Source: Sinanaerobacter chloroacetimidivorans
Lineage (GTDB): Bacteria > Bacillota > Clostridia > Peptostreptococcales > Anaerovoracaceae
Assembly (NCBI RefSeq): GCF_018128545.1
Contig: NZ_JAGSND010000011.1
Coordinates: 1-64,000 of the forward strand
Length of the DNA stretch: 64,000 bases
Direction of reading: 5' to 3'
A program made the translations under genes and the position numbers. Positions 31,455 through 40,405 of the stretch are shown in pieces. The notes under the pieces were generated by a model. The model saw only the letters and a list, made by a program, of their open reading frames with translations. It had not been told where the DNA came from and did no database searches. The stretch's first letter is position 1. Each line of letters begins with the position of its first letter.

Positions 31455-34283
31455 TTACTCGGCTTGCTTCATTGAAGTGACAACACCGTTGCTCACTTTA
31501 ATGCTGGAAAGCTTATCTCCTGCTGTCAGCTTTGCTTTCATATCTTCACTACCTATTCCGATAGTATTTCCATCTTTATCAAGAAGTTTGGTATCGTCAT
31601 TGATAGTATAAGTGGTTCCTCCTGCTGTAAACTTGGTAGCACTGGAGTTTACATAAGTTACCGTTACCACGTCGGAGCCCGTGCTGGTGTCAGAGTCGGT
31701 TCCCGGATTATCGATCACTATGATATTCATCAAGCCGTCATTGTTATCGTCATTGGTATCATAGAACCATACCGTAGCACCATTCTTTAAATTCTTCAGG
31801 TCACTTGTGCTTGCAGTTTTGAAATCTCCGCTGTCATTCTTATAAACAACCGCATCTTTTTCCAATTTAACACTCAATGTGTCATATTTATAAGTGTTGT
31901 TGGAGAAGGAAGACTTGGAAGCATCCGCAACGATTGCCTTTTCAGTAGCATAAGTGTCAGCTGAATCTGTCCAGGCCGGTACTAATCCCTTGATTTCTCC
32001 GCTGGCATTGAATTCAAGCTTAAAGAGCTTATCACCTGTGTTATTGGAGGCATTCGCACCATCCCTTGCTTTGGAGTAAACGCTCTCACTGGATAATCCG
32101 TAAGTCTTTTTCGCTCCGTCAATTAATAAGGTTGCCTGATAGTCTGAATCTCCGGAAGTCTTCTTCGCTTCTGTTACAACACCGTAAACTTCGTCTGATC
32201 CGCTGTAATCATAGAGCAGCATAGCCGCGATCTTATCGCTGTCGGTAACATATAAAGCACGAACATCGGAAGTATCCAGTACTTTTTCCAGAGTCGTTAC
32301 GCCATAGTTATCTTCGTCACTCATATCAGTGCCGTCGCCGGGAACTCCATCGAAGGAGAAGATCACTGCGCCGGTTCGGATCTGAGTATTGTCATAGTAT
32401 CCCTTGGCTGTGATATCGATTTGCTTTCCGGATCTGTCTACTGTTGTATAATCCTTGCCGTCTTTCAAGTTTTCGAAAGAGTCGATTACGCCGTCTTTAT
32501 CAACACCGTACTTGACAATGGATCCGCCTGTTACTTCCCACTTGATTGCATCAGTGGTCGTTACGCCAGGTACATAATCGGAGGCCTTGAACAGATCATT
32601 ATCTACGTCAAATACCTTGTCGGATCCGTCTGCCAGGAACAGCTTGATCTGGTTCTTATCGCCGATCTTTGTTCCGGCTGTACCTACTTCCAATACGACT
32701 GCATAATTGTCAGCCTTACCGGAAACTGCATCGTAATCATACATATATCCGTAAGCATCCAGATACGCTTTTATTTCGTCGCCGGTGTCAACATCATTTT
32801 TGTCAAAGTCAGTTGTTACGCCATTGTATTTAGAAAGCTTTTCATCTGCAAACAGGTACGTTTTGCCGCCGATGGTTACTTTTGTTTCGCTGCCTTCTTT
32901 GATTGCAGTGATTTCGCCCTCTGCCACTGTAGTACCTACAGCAATTCTTGTGATTTCGTCATCTTTGTTTGCATATACATAGACAACGTTATCAGCCTTA
33001 ATGTCGCTCAGTGATTTTACGCCAAATAATTCAAAAGAAGTCACATCAATTTCATCATCATCATTTTCAGCAAAATCTTTACCGAGCAGCGTATGATTTG
33101 AAGTAATATCTTTCAGATCATCTGCCTCAACCTTTTCGTCTGCATCCGCTTTCCAGAGTAATACGGAGAAAATTCCTTTGATCGTCTTTCCGCTTACATC
33201 TGCTGAAACGGTTACGATAGCTCCTGTTTTATCAGTGTCTAATGTCTGCTGATCGGAATCCAGGATCGTGCTTCCGGAGGATCCGGTTTCACCGTTCACA
33301 AATTCTATAGCAGTATCTTTGGAATCCAGTTCCTTGGAGGTTCCGCAGATTCCTTTGCTGGAAATATCATCCAGCTTGTATTCGGTGCCATCGGCAGTTT
33401 TGATTAGTTTATCTGCTGCTTTGTATTCACCGGTAACAAAAGTGGATTTCACATCTCCTACCGCAATGATTGCGTCTTCATCTGAGCCTTTGGTTAAGGT
33501 AAAGACTTTTGCGTATGCTCCTACATAAGGTCTGATATTGACAACCGCATCGTCAGCATCAGACTTTGTGATTACGGCATAATCTTCGGATTCTTCCGCA
33601 TCCAGATTGCTGATCAGTTTGATTATGTGTCCGTCTTTATCTTTCTTCTCGATAAATACTCCGTCAGCATCTGCATATCCCATATTACAGGTTAAGGCAT
33701 TGTAAAGCATGATAGCAACGTCGCCTCTGGTAGCGCCTACGCTTCCGCCGGCATTGACATCATCGGTGACGCCAAGAACTCTGGCTTTCTGAGTGAATAC
33801 TGCAGGCCAGGTACCGTTCATTTCTTTTACAGCCTCTGTATATCCCAGTGCTCTGACGATCATGGTGATGGCTTCGTCATAGGAAACTGTCTTTCCAGGT
33901 CTGAAAGTTCCGTCGCCATAGCCCTTAATGATACCCAGGCTCTGAGAATAGCCTACATAACCGCTAGCCCAGCCATATCCGGACATATCGGTGAAATTTG
34001 TGCTGGCTCCGGAAGCAGAGCTTTCCAAACCCAGAGTGGTAATGATAAATTTCGCCATTTCTGCTCTGTTAACTGTCTGCTGCGGCTTATAGGATCCGTC
34101 AGGATAACCTGCAACCACATTTAAAGCCGAGAGAACCGTTACGGCATCTTGATAAGCAGTTCCTTCTACATCCGAGAACTCTTTTACTGTTCTTGAGCTG
34201 GATGAAGAGGCAAAGGCCATGGAAAAGCTGCCCAGTACCAGTGCCAGCACCAGTACAAATGAGATTGTTTTTCTCATCCTCAT
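31455..34283 (-). CDS. Probable main S-layer protein with three SLH domains
   Basis: A 942-residue exported protein. The signal peptide (MRMRKTISFVLVLALVLGSFSMAFA) is followed by three SLH units (about 35-75, 95-140, 155-200) with VVAGYPDGSYKPQQTVNRAEM, IIKGYGDGTFRPGKTVSYDEA and GATRGDVAIMLYNAL. The remaining 740 residues are acidic, rich in Asp, Thr, Ser, Gly and Lys, with few aromatic residues and no cysteine cluster, typical of S-layer assembly domains. Evidence for high expression is the near-consensus promoter, strong AGGAGG and double 3' hairpin. That it is the major layer protein is an inference. Confidence 0.88.
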   Translation of the reverse strand: MRMRKTISFVLVLALVLGSFSMAFASSSSSRTVKEFSDVEGTAYQDAVTVLSALNVVAGYPDGSYKPQQTVNRAEMAKFIITTLGLESSASGASTNFTDMSGYGWASGYVGYSQSLGIIKGYGDGTFRPGKTVSYDEAITMIVRALGYTEAVKEMNGTWPAVFTQKARVLGVTDDVNAGGSVGATRGDVAIMLYNALTCNMGYADADGVFIEKKDKDGHIIKLISNLDAEESEDYAVITKSDADDAVVNIRPYVGAYAKVFTLTKGSDEDAIIAVGDVKSTFVTGEYKAADKLIKTADGTEYKLDDISSKGICGTSKELDSKDTAIEFVNGETGSSGSTILDSDQQTLDTDKTGAIVTVSADVSGKTIKGIFSVLLWKADADEKVEADDLKDITSNHTLLGKDFAENDDDEIDVTSFELFGVKSLSDIKADNVVYVYANKDDEITRIAVGTTVAEGEITAIKEGSETKVTIGGKTYLFADEKLSKYNGVTTDFDKNDVDTGDEIKAYLDAYGYMYDYDAVSGKADNYAVVLEVGTAGTKIGDKNQIKLFLADGSDKVFDVDNDLFKASDYVPGVTTTDAIKWEVTGGSIVKYGVDKDGVIDSFENLKDGKDYTTVDRSGKQIDITAKGYYDNTQIRTGAVIFSFDGVPGDGTDMSDEDNYGVTTLEKVLDTSDVRALYVTDSDKIAAMLLYDYSGSDEVYGVVTEAKKTSGDSDYQATLLIDGAKKTYGLSSESVYSKARDGANASNNTGDKLFKLEFNASGEIKGLVPAWTDSADTYATEKAIVADASKSSFSNNTYKYDTLSVKLEKDAVVYKNDSGDFKTASTSDLKNLKNGATVWFYDTNDDNNDGLMNIIVIDNPGTDSDTSTGSDVVTVTYVNSSATKFTAGGTTYTINDDTKLLDKDGNTIGIGSEDMKAKLTAGDKLSSIKVSNGVVTSMKQAE

Positions 34284-34310
34284 TTAAAATTCCTCCTTTA
34301 AAGTATTGTT

Positions 34311-34361
34311 TTTCGAAGGGGAACATTGTTACAATATACTTTCAAATAACCTCTCCCCTTC
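34311..34361 (-). promoter_or_regulatory. Hairpin in the 5' leader of the S-layer gene
   Basis: GAAGGGGA and TCCCCTTC pair at the ends of this segment, closing a loop of about 35 bases that itself contains AACATTGTT. It ends about 27 bases before the start codon and could stabilise the mRNA or modulate translation. Confidence 0.45.
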
Positions 34362-34428
34362 TTGAAGTAATTTGACATTATCTATAGAAATGCAGTTCGT
34401 TGAATCCCCGCATATTCTATCACATTGA

Positions 34429-34457
34429 ATTATACCTTTTGCCACTAAAGCAGTCAA
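34429..34457 (-). promoter_or_regulatory. Near-consensus promoter of the S-layer gene
   Basis: On the minus strand TTGACT (34452-34457), exactly 17 bases and TATAAT (34429-34434). The predicted start near 34422 gives a leader of about 139 bases. A 13-base direct repeat TATACTTTCAAAT occurs just upstream of the -35 (34460-34472) and again in the leader (34335-34347). Confidence 0.75.
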
Positions 34458-34499
34458 CCTATACTTTCAAATGTAACGAAATTGTAATACATCGGAAAG

Positions 34500-35123
34500 A
34501 AGTAATTTCCTAGGGTTTCGCTGGTTTTTCACCTGTTGGAGAAGCTTGTTTACCAGCCATTCCATCTCGCCTGTTTTCCTATGCTAGACAGGAACTTTAT
34601 AGGCGTATCCCCTTATCGGTTGATTATTATCAGGTATATATCCATTATAGCAGACAGAACCGATAAGTCCATTACAGACATATTACAGCTATGTTAACGT
34701 TCATCGCATTTTTAGTACAAAAAGTGGCAATGACCTTTATTTCAAGATAAAGGTCGTAATAAAATTACAATATGACTTATACGTCACACGCCAACATTCA
34801 ATATTGTCTTTAATTTTGCGATTTCCTGTGAATTGCGTTTTGTAGAAACTTCTAAAACATCAACTTTTTCTCGATGAAGATCTAGCGCAGTGGCGCGCTC
34901 ATATTTAGGCAAATGACTTGTCTGAATTTCCATCTGCTGTGTTGTCGTCACTCACCATAGCTACGGCTATGCCTCGTTCCTCCGCCTTGCAGGCCGAAAA
35001 TTCATCCTGCGTCATTTATCCAAAAGTGAACGTGTCACAACACTAGCGTAACACCCTGTTGAAGAACTTTTTCGTACAATGGTACATATCCTTCAGCGAG
35101 CTTCTGGATATTTGGAATTATGA
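34500..35123. other. Gene-poor stretch with mobile-element debris
   Basis: I see no intact gene. There is a ten-base inverted pair CTTATCGGTT/AACCGATAAG (34612-34621, 34658-34667), a perfect hairpin GACCTTTAT-TTCAAG-ATAAAGGTC (34732-34755) and a tetraloop hairpin CATAGC-TACG-GCTATG (34956-34971). A 49-codon minus-strand frame (34784-34933, beginning MEIQTSHLPKYERAT) has no ribosome binding site; it could be a fragment of a larger lost gene. The recombinase remnant follows directly. Confidence 0.5.
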
Positions 35124-35354
35124 TATTCTCATTGTCAAATTCCATTTTCCTTTGCATCTCTGTTATTGCAAGAAGGCGTAGATATTAAATTTATCCAAGA
35201 CTTTCTTGGACACAGCTCCATTGCCACTACTCAAATCTATCTTCATACCTCCGAGGGTAAGAAAAGAGAAATCATGTCAAAATTCCACCCCAGAGAAAAA
35301 ATCTTCTCTGCGGATAGTCGGGCCCATCATGATAGTAATATCCATCAAAAATAA
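35124..35354 (+). pseudogene. C-terminal remnant of a tyrosine recombinase
   Basis: The frame reads FASLLLQEGVDIKFIQDFLGH then SSIATTQIYLHTSEGKK, the final part of the XerC/XerD/phage integrase catalytic domain with the LGH histidine and the catalytic tyrosine in QIYLH. The N-terminal domain, the first arginine and the H-x-x-R segment (here the expected LRH before SFA reads IPF) are missing, and a stop codon lies at 35121-35123. No complementary fragment is seen nearby. It marks a former integration event beside the S-layer gene. Confidence 0.8.
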
Positions 35355-35552
35355 ACTGAATGAATCAAAATGATACAAACATAACACAAGATAGAATCAG
35401 AACAGTCTCTATAGTATTAAAATAAAGGGATCAAGGGATATACGAGCAACGGCACTTATTCACAATTTGAGGTCACCTAGAATAAAATACATTGCACAGA
35501 GTTTTACTCTCATAAAACCTATGCATTAATACAAGAAAGGAAATTGGTTATT

Positions 35553-36707
35553 ATGTATCAAGATGATAATCGTTCCTGGTGCTATGATCGACCATACTAT
35601 AGAGAACAATATAATGGAGATTGGGAAGAAGCCCCATGGGACAGAGGCGGATATTACGAAGAAAATCGAAACGATAGATATAGAATGTCTGATCAGTACG
35701 ACTATCAAAACCAACGAGAAAATTATGAAAATTACAAAAGGAACGATGACTACAGAAGAGATGATTCCTCTTACTGGTGCTATGACCGACCTTTAAAAAA
35801 ACACTGTCATAAAGAATGTGAGAAGCCATGGGAACACTGGAAAAAACCAGACCCCTGCGACTGCCACGAACCTTGCAAGCATGATCCTTGCGATAAATGG
35901 GATCCTTGCAAGCACGATCATCATGACAAGTGGGATCCTTGCAAGCACGACCACCATGATAAATGGGATCCTTGCAAACACGACCACCACGACAAATGTG
36001 ATCCTTGCAAGCACGACCATCACGACAAATGGGACCCTTGCAAACACGACCACCACGACAAATGGGATCCTTGCAAACACGACCACCACGACAAATGGGA
36101 TCCTTGTAAAAAATGTGATCCTTGCTGCGAGCCATGTGAGTGTTGTGAACCTTGCTTCTGCTGCGAAGATTGTGATCATGATTTTAAAAAGGATAAGAAA
36201 AATGGGGGTATTAATATCAATACCTCAGTGAATGTATGCCAAAACGGCGAAGCAAACGGCGGAGATGCTAACGGCGGTGCCGGAGGAAAAGCTGTCGGTG
36301 GTTCAGCTGCTGCAGCTGCAGCGGTAGCCGATCTGGTAGAAAACGGAACCGTGGATCAAAATGCACTTCTCCAAGCCCTTCTCGAGTTAGAAGGCGCTGC
36401 GGGGCTGGGAGGCCTTGCGGTAGGCGGAACCGGAGGTAACGGAGGAACTGCCGGAGCCGGTGGTTCAGTAAGCAACTCCGCAGTAGTGACCGTAGTTGAT
36501 GTTATTGTTTTTGTAGATAGTGCAAACAATATTCTTGACGGTATAGAGCCCGTTTCCCTTGATTTAAACGGCAGAAAAGTTGATATCAGATTGACTGACA
36601 ACGGCGAAACCTTTGTGAATGGTGAAAAATTAGCTGAACAACAATTAGAAAATGGAACTAAAGTTTATATCTTTAAAAACACAGAAACACAGGAATCCCA
36701 GGAATAA
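35553..36707 (+). CDS. Cys/His-rich repeat protein with Gly/Ala-rich C-terminal region, unknown
   Basis: A 384-residue protein without a signal peptide. Residues 1-80 are Tyr/Asp/Arg-rich and carry SWCYDRP and YWCYDRP near each end. Residues 108-184 are seven 11-residue units, CKHDPCDKWDP once and CKHDHHDKWDP six times (one with Cys for Trp). A cysteine run follows (185-207: CKKCDPCCEPCECC...). Residues 225-305 are Gly/Ala/Asn-rich, and 305-384 look like a small beta domain with VVTVVDVIVFVDSANN. Dense Cys/His suggests metal binding. A spore-coat, exosporium or surface role is a guess. GAAAGG precedes the ATG; a TTG nine bases earlier is too near that site. Confidence 0.85.
   Translation: MYQDDNRSWCYDRPYYREQYNGDWEEAPWDRGGYYEENRNDRYRMSDQYDYQNQRENYENYKRNDDYRRDDSSYWCYDRPLKKHCHKECEKPWEHWKKPDPCDCHEPCKHDPCDKWDPCKHDHHDKWDPCKHDHHDKWDPCKHDHHDKCDPCKHDHHDKWDPCKHDHHDKWDPCKHDHHDKWDPCKKCDPCCEPCECCEPCFCCEDCDHDFKKDKKNGGININTSVNVCQNGEANGGDANGGAGGKAVGGSAAAAAAVADLVENGTVDQNALLQALLELEGAAGLGGLAVGGTGGNGGTAGAGGSVSNSAVVTVVDVIVFVDSANNILDGIEPVSLDLNGRKVDIRLTDNGETFVNGEKLAEQQLENGTKVYIFKNTETQESQE
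35874..36104 (+). repeat. 33-bp coding tandem repeat, seven units
   Basis: The seven units encode the CKHDHHDKWDP array. Units differ mainly at third codon positions (AAG/AAA, GAT/GAC, CAT/CAC), so the protein repeat is better conserved than the DNA. This suggests selection on the peptide rather than a recent DNA expansion. Confidence 0.95.
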
Positions 36708-36724
36708 AAGAAACGTCATTTCCG

Positions 36725-36761
36725 GGGTCGGAGCCAGATGAATGGCTCTGACCCTTTTTTC
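36725..36761 (+). terminator. Terminator after the Cys/His-rich gene
   Basis: GGGTCGGAGCCA-GATGAA-TGGCTCTGACCC forms a 12-pair stem with one G-T pair and is followed by six T. It lies 17 bases after the stop codon. Confidence 0.9.
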
Positions 36762-36839
36762 TTTAAAGTCAGCCCTTTCTCATTAAAAATTTGAGGGAAA
36801 ATAGGCAAGCAGGTGTTAATTTTTAGGTATTACAGAGTA

Positions 36840-38024
36840 CTAAGTGTCTAGTTTGGATGCAATCATGAAGTTAACAAAAGAAATAACTAAAGCCCCTAAA
36901 AACACATACCGATAACCATTGGGCCCGTTGGAATACCATACATATCCGGCAAAGACCGGGACAAACATCGAAACGAGATGATCCATACTGACGCCCATAG
37001 AAATGGTTCTGGCCACTTCAGCGGGATCATGAGAATGCTTTCTGACGTAAGTGGCTCTTGCCATAGAGGCAGACTCCATGAGCTTATCCGCCACATAACT
37101 GATTCCCACAACAATCAGCGCTATGGTAAAAGACCCGAGAGACTTGGCAAAAACAAAGCCAATACACGCAACAAACATAATCACTGCTTCAAATTGGAGC
37201 GCGTAGCGCTCACCCTTCTTATCAATCAAATCCCCGAACCAGGGTTTAAAGAAAATGCTGATCACACAAACAATAAAGAAAAGCATTGTAATGGTAGTTA
37301 CAGGCTGGTGATACACGTCGATGATAAGCCAGGGGACGAAAGTCAGGGTGATCTGCTTTCTGGCACCATTAATGGTGGATAAAATATAATAAAGTTTAAA
37401 TTCCTTATGAAAAACAAACCGCTTTTCACAAATGATCTTCTTTCCTCCATTCTTAATGAAGAAAAAGAGCACACCGGCTAAAGCCATTGCGAAAGCAGCG
37501 ATAACAAACACCACTTGGTAAGTAACATGAAAAAAACGATACAAAATATAAAGCAATCCGCTGGTAATGATGATGGACAAGCTTCCAAGGCCCTGAACCT
37601 GACCCATTCTTTTGCCGAAATTCTCTCCTTCTGCAAAGCCCATAGCAATAGTACTTGATAACGGCAGATACAGATGCTGTCCAACACTGTAAATAACTAA
37701 GAAAAACAAAACCAAATAAAAGTGATTGGGTACTAACCCGAAGAAAAGCAGCCCGATACCGCCAATGATATTTGCCACCGCAGCGATTCGCATATCCCCA
37801 AGACCATTGAGCATGCCGAAGAAAACTACTGCCAAAAGTCCGGGTAATTCCCGCGGCGTTTCCAAAAGGGAACGCTGCATGACTGTAAAGTCCAGGTCTT
37901 CATATAATCGGTTGGCTAAAGAGGTGCTTTCTACAGCAGCGACGACTCCCAGAAGAACACTGATCACTAAAAAAATAAATAAATCCGCTGATATTTCATA
38001 TTTTCCTATTTTCACTTTATTCAA
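36840..38024 (-). CDS. MFS transporter
   Basis: A protein of about 394 residues with 12 predicted membrane helices in two halves. The inter-helix 2-3 loop reads NGLGDMRIAAVAN and the second-half equivalent FGDLIDKKGERYALQ, the positions of the MFS A-motif. Substrate unknown. The start is chosen at TTG 38024 because AAGGAG lies nine bases upstream; the ATG at 38045 lacks a site and would place that AAGGAG inside the coding region. It is a single gene, convergent with the Cys/His-rich gene. Confidence 0.88.
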   Translation of the reverse strand: MNKVKIGKYEISADLFIFLVISVLLGVVAAVESTSLANRLYEDLDFTVMQRSLLETPRELPGLLAVVFFGMLNGLGDMRIAAVANIIGGIGLLFFGLVPNHFYLVLFFLVIYSVGQHLYLPLSSTIAMGFAEGENFGKRMGQVQGLGSLSIIITSGLLYILYRFFHVTYQVVFVIAAFAMALAGVLFFFIKNGGKKIICEKRFVFHKEFKLYYILSTINGARKQITLTFVPWLIIDVYHQPVTTITMLFFIVCVISIFFKPWFGDLIDKKGERYALQFEAVIMFVACIGFVFAKSLGSFTIALIVVGISYVADKLMESASMARATYVRKHSHDPAEVARTISMGVSMDHLVSMFVPVFAGYVWYSNGPNGYRYVFLGALVISFVNFMIASKLDT

Positions 38025-38151
38025 TTGTCGATACTCCTTTTGCATGAACTTGCTGGATGGCGTGTCTATAGCAACCTTACCGCTTTACCGTCTCGTTAAC
38101 TGCTCTTTCACTTTGCAGCAGACCAACATCATTATATTACTGTATCACAAA

Positions 38152-38183
38152 AATAGGGCAACTGCCAATACAGTCACCCTATT
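38152..38183 (-). terminator. Terminator after the three-gene SLH cluster
   Basis: AATAGGGTGACTG and CAGTTGCCCTATT pair with two mismatches around TATTGG on the minus strand, followed by TTTTTG. It lies 49 bases after the stop of the SLH gene. Confidence 0.7.
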
Positions 38184-38231
38184 ACTATTTTTAATAGTTA
38201 TAAAATATTCTTGAAATTTGTCAAGTTATCT

Positions 38232-39647
38232 TTAATTCTTTTTAATTACTACAATATCGGCAGAAGCATCGTCATCGTCTGTTACATCATAAGCTCTGAT
38301 TTCCACTCCGGCTCTGATGTTGGATACCCTCCCCGCCGTATATTCGGTACCGTCAAGGACATACACCGAAGCATTGGATTTCACGGCAAAGAGCTCTCCG
38401 CCGTCACCGGCAATTATTTTTACCGCACTGTCGCTGTAGCTTTCCACTTCTACAAAATCTGCTCCCGAACCGGAGATCTCTTCAAATACATCTCCCCTAT
38501 AGCTCTCATTTGCCTTATAGATGCTCTGTACTTCTCCGTCGGAAAGATTTATTTCATAGACAGTTCCGTTCAGATACTCAGCGCTGGATGGTACCGGAGA
38601 AAGTCCTTTCTTGCCAAGCCAGGTTATTTCTCTGGTAGCAGTAAGGGTTTCCAAGCCGATTACCGATTCATTCTCACCGTTCAAAGTGGTCACGGTACCA
38701 TTAATAACACCGTAAGCTCTGCCGCTGAAGCCGACATTCATCGGTACCACCATGGCAACAATCTTATTGTTTTCCAGCTGATAAAAAGCCGGTGTTTTTA
38801 CATTTTTATATTTATATACTGTATCAACCCGGTAATCAGCAATTTTCTTTGAGAAGGTCATGGTGCTGCTGTAATCCTTTTTCAGACCGTAAGTATACAC
38901 TGTTACATCTCCGGCAATGGTTTTGCCGTTGTAAGTGGACATGGTATCGTTAAAGCTGCCGCTGGCAACATAGGTCATATTCGAAGCGGCAGGGATTTCC
39001 GATGGTTTATCCTGATCCGTACCCTGTCCCGGAGTCTCTGCCGGCGGATTTGCTGCTTCTATTTTGCTTAATGCGTTATAATCAACCTGTGCAGCCATCC
39101 ATTTTGTAGCGTATGAAGGAAGTGTCGCAGGAAGACCCGCCAGCAATTCTAATTCTACAGCTTTATTCACGTAATTTGACGGCCAGGTACCCCCCAGCGT
39201 TTCATCGGAATAGTCCGCAGCTCTGAGAACCATGGTAATGAACTCATTCATGGAAACCGGATTTCCGGGCTTAAATGTTCCATCCGGATACCCTTTCGTT
39301 ACGCCCTGTTTTACCGCATAGCTGATATATCCTTCTGCCCATCCGTAGCCGGACATATCGGAGAAACTGCTTTTCTGTACTGCCTGGGTGGCTGTGCCTG
39401 TCACCTCGGCAGCAGGCGGATTCATCGATTTCACTACAATAATGCAGGCCTGAGCTCTGGTCAGCTGAGAATCAGGATGAAAACTGCCGTCCGTATCTCC
39501 GGTAATGATCCCCTTTTCTACAAGAGCCGCAACGGCTTCTTCATAGGTCTGACCTTTAACGTCCTCCGGTACCGCCGCAAAGGCAGTGGCGCCCGAAAGA
39601 GCCAGGATCAGAACAATTGCAACAACTTTCAAAAATTGTTTTTTCAT
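38232..39647 (-). CDS. SLH-domain protein with FSGRA/IRAYD module
   Basis: A 471-residue secreted protein: signal peptide (MKKQFLKVVAIVLILALSGATAFA), SLH units at about 30-70 (GIITGDTDGSFHPDSQLTRAQA) and 95-135 (GVTKGYPDGTFKPGNPVSMNE), and a degenerate third (about 155-195). A Pro-rich linker follows, then a beta-rich region of 270 residues. Its middle has FSGRAYGVING and its end IRAYDVTDDDDASADIVVI, matching the SLH protein at 30051-31289. GGGGG precedes the ATG. It is 31 bases downstream of the next SLH gene. Confidence 0.87.
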   Translation of the reverse strand: MKKQFLKVVAIVLILALSGATAFAAVPEDVKGQTYEEAVAALVEKGIITGDTDGSFHPDSQLTRAQACIIVVKSMNPPAAEVTGTATQAVQKSSFSDMSGYGWAEGYISYAVKQGVTKGYPDGTFKPGNPVSMNEFITMVLRAADYSDETLGGTWPSNYVNKAVELELLAGLPATLPSYATKWMAAQVDYNALSKIEAANPPAETPGQGTDQDKPSEIPAASNMTYVASGSFNDTMSTYNGKTIAGDVTVYTYGLKKDYSSTMTFSKKIADYRVDTVYKYKNVKTPAFYQLENNKIVAMVVPMNVGFSGRAYGVINGTVTTLNGENESVIGLETLTATREITWLGKKGLSPVPSSAEYLNGTVYEINLSDGEVQSIYKANESYRGDVFEEISGSGADFVEVESYSDSAVKIIAGDGGELFAVKSNASVYVLDGTEYTAGRVSNIRAGVEIRAYDVTDDDDASADIVVIKKN

Positions 39648-39678
39648 GTTTCTACCCCCTTGTGTTCCTATCTATTCT

Positions 39679-40305
39679 TTAATTTTTTGGCATCATTCGG
39701 TACATCAGTTTTGCCGTATCCCCTCTGGTAGCTGCCGCATTCCAATCTGTTATCACTACATCACCAAGAAGATTATAGGTTTGCGCATACTGAATGTAAT
39801 TGTTTGGCCAAGTGCCGTAGCCTTCAATTTCCGATGCCGCTCCTCCTTTTGTTCTGATAAGCATGGTGATTAATTCCGCATAGCTGATATTTTTGGCCGG
39901 TGCAAAGGAGGTACCGGACATTCCTTTAACAATTCCCGCATCTGCCATGGTATTAATGTAACCCTTTGCCCAGCCATAACCTGCCAGATCATTGAATTTG
40001 TCTACAGTTTCCATGGCTGCAAGACTGCTTGTTCTGTTGGTCATCTTGGTAAGGGCAACGGCAACTTCTGCTCTTGTAATCTGGTTCTCCGGTTTAAAAG
40101 TGCCGTCGGAGTAACCGGTGAACACTTTTTGATCAATTAAAAATTTAACCGGTGTAAACAGCGGCGTATTGATAACATCGGACGGGTAAGCCGCCTGGGA
40201 ATTCCACTGACTATAGTCTACATCGGCAAATGCCACAGCCGTTGCAGAAGTCAGTGTCAATGCCAACGTTACCATCAGGACAAGGACCTTTTTGGTGATT
40301 TTCAT
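39679..40305 (-). CDS. Minimal exported protein made only of SLH domains
   Basis: The 208-residue product has a signal peptide (MKITKKVLVLMVTLALTLTS). It then consists of three SLH-type units only (KVFTGYSDGTFKPENQITRAEV; AGIVKGMSGTSFAPAKNISYAE; a third with AAATRGDTAKLMYRMM) and no effector domain. It could bind wall polymer as a spacer or compete for sites with the larger SLH proteins. I chose ATG 40305 with AAAGGGGAG upstream over the ATG at 40350. Confidence 0.85.
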   Translation of the reverse strand: MKITKKVLVLMVTLALTLTSATAVAFADVDYSQWNSQAAYPSDVINTPLFTPVKFLIDQKVFTGYSDGTFKPENQITRAEVAVALTKMTNRTSSLAAMETVDKFNDLAGYGWAKGYINTMADAGIVKGMSGTSFAPAKNISYAELITMLIRTKGGAASEIEGYGTWPNNYIQYAQTYNLLGDVVITDWNAAATRGDTAKLMYRMMPKN

Positions 40306-40358
40306 GGTTTTCTCCCCTTTCGGTATTTCAATTACATCATTTCGAAGCATATACTTTT

Positions 40359-40387
40359 ATTATAACAAAGCAAAAATTTTAAGTCCA
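40359..40387 (-). promoter_or_regulatory. Candidate promoter of the minimal SLH gene
   Basis: TGGACT (40382-40387), 17 bases, TATAAT (40359-40364) on the minus strand, 54 bases before the start codon. It implies that this gene can be expressed separately from the upstream SLH/GLUG gene. Confidence 0.45.
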
Positions 40388-40405
40388 TTACATCCGTATT
40401 ACAAA

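Noticed and set aside
34784-34933. 49-codon minus-strand frame near the recombinase remnant
   Set aside because: No ribosome binding site and no recognised similarity; left as part of the gene-poor region.
35551-36135. 194-codon antisense frame across the Cys/His repeats
   Set aside because: Open frames on the opposite strand are expected from a 33-bp repeat without stop codons; no start signal.
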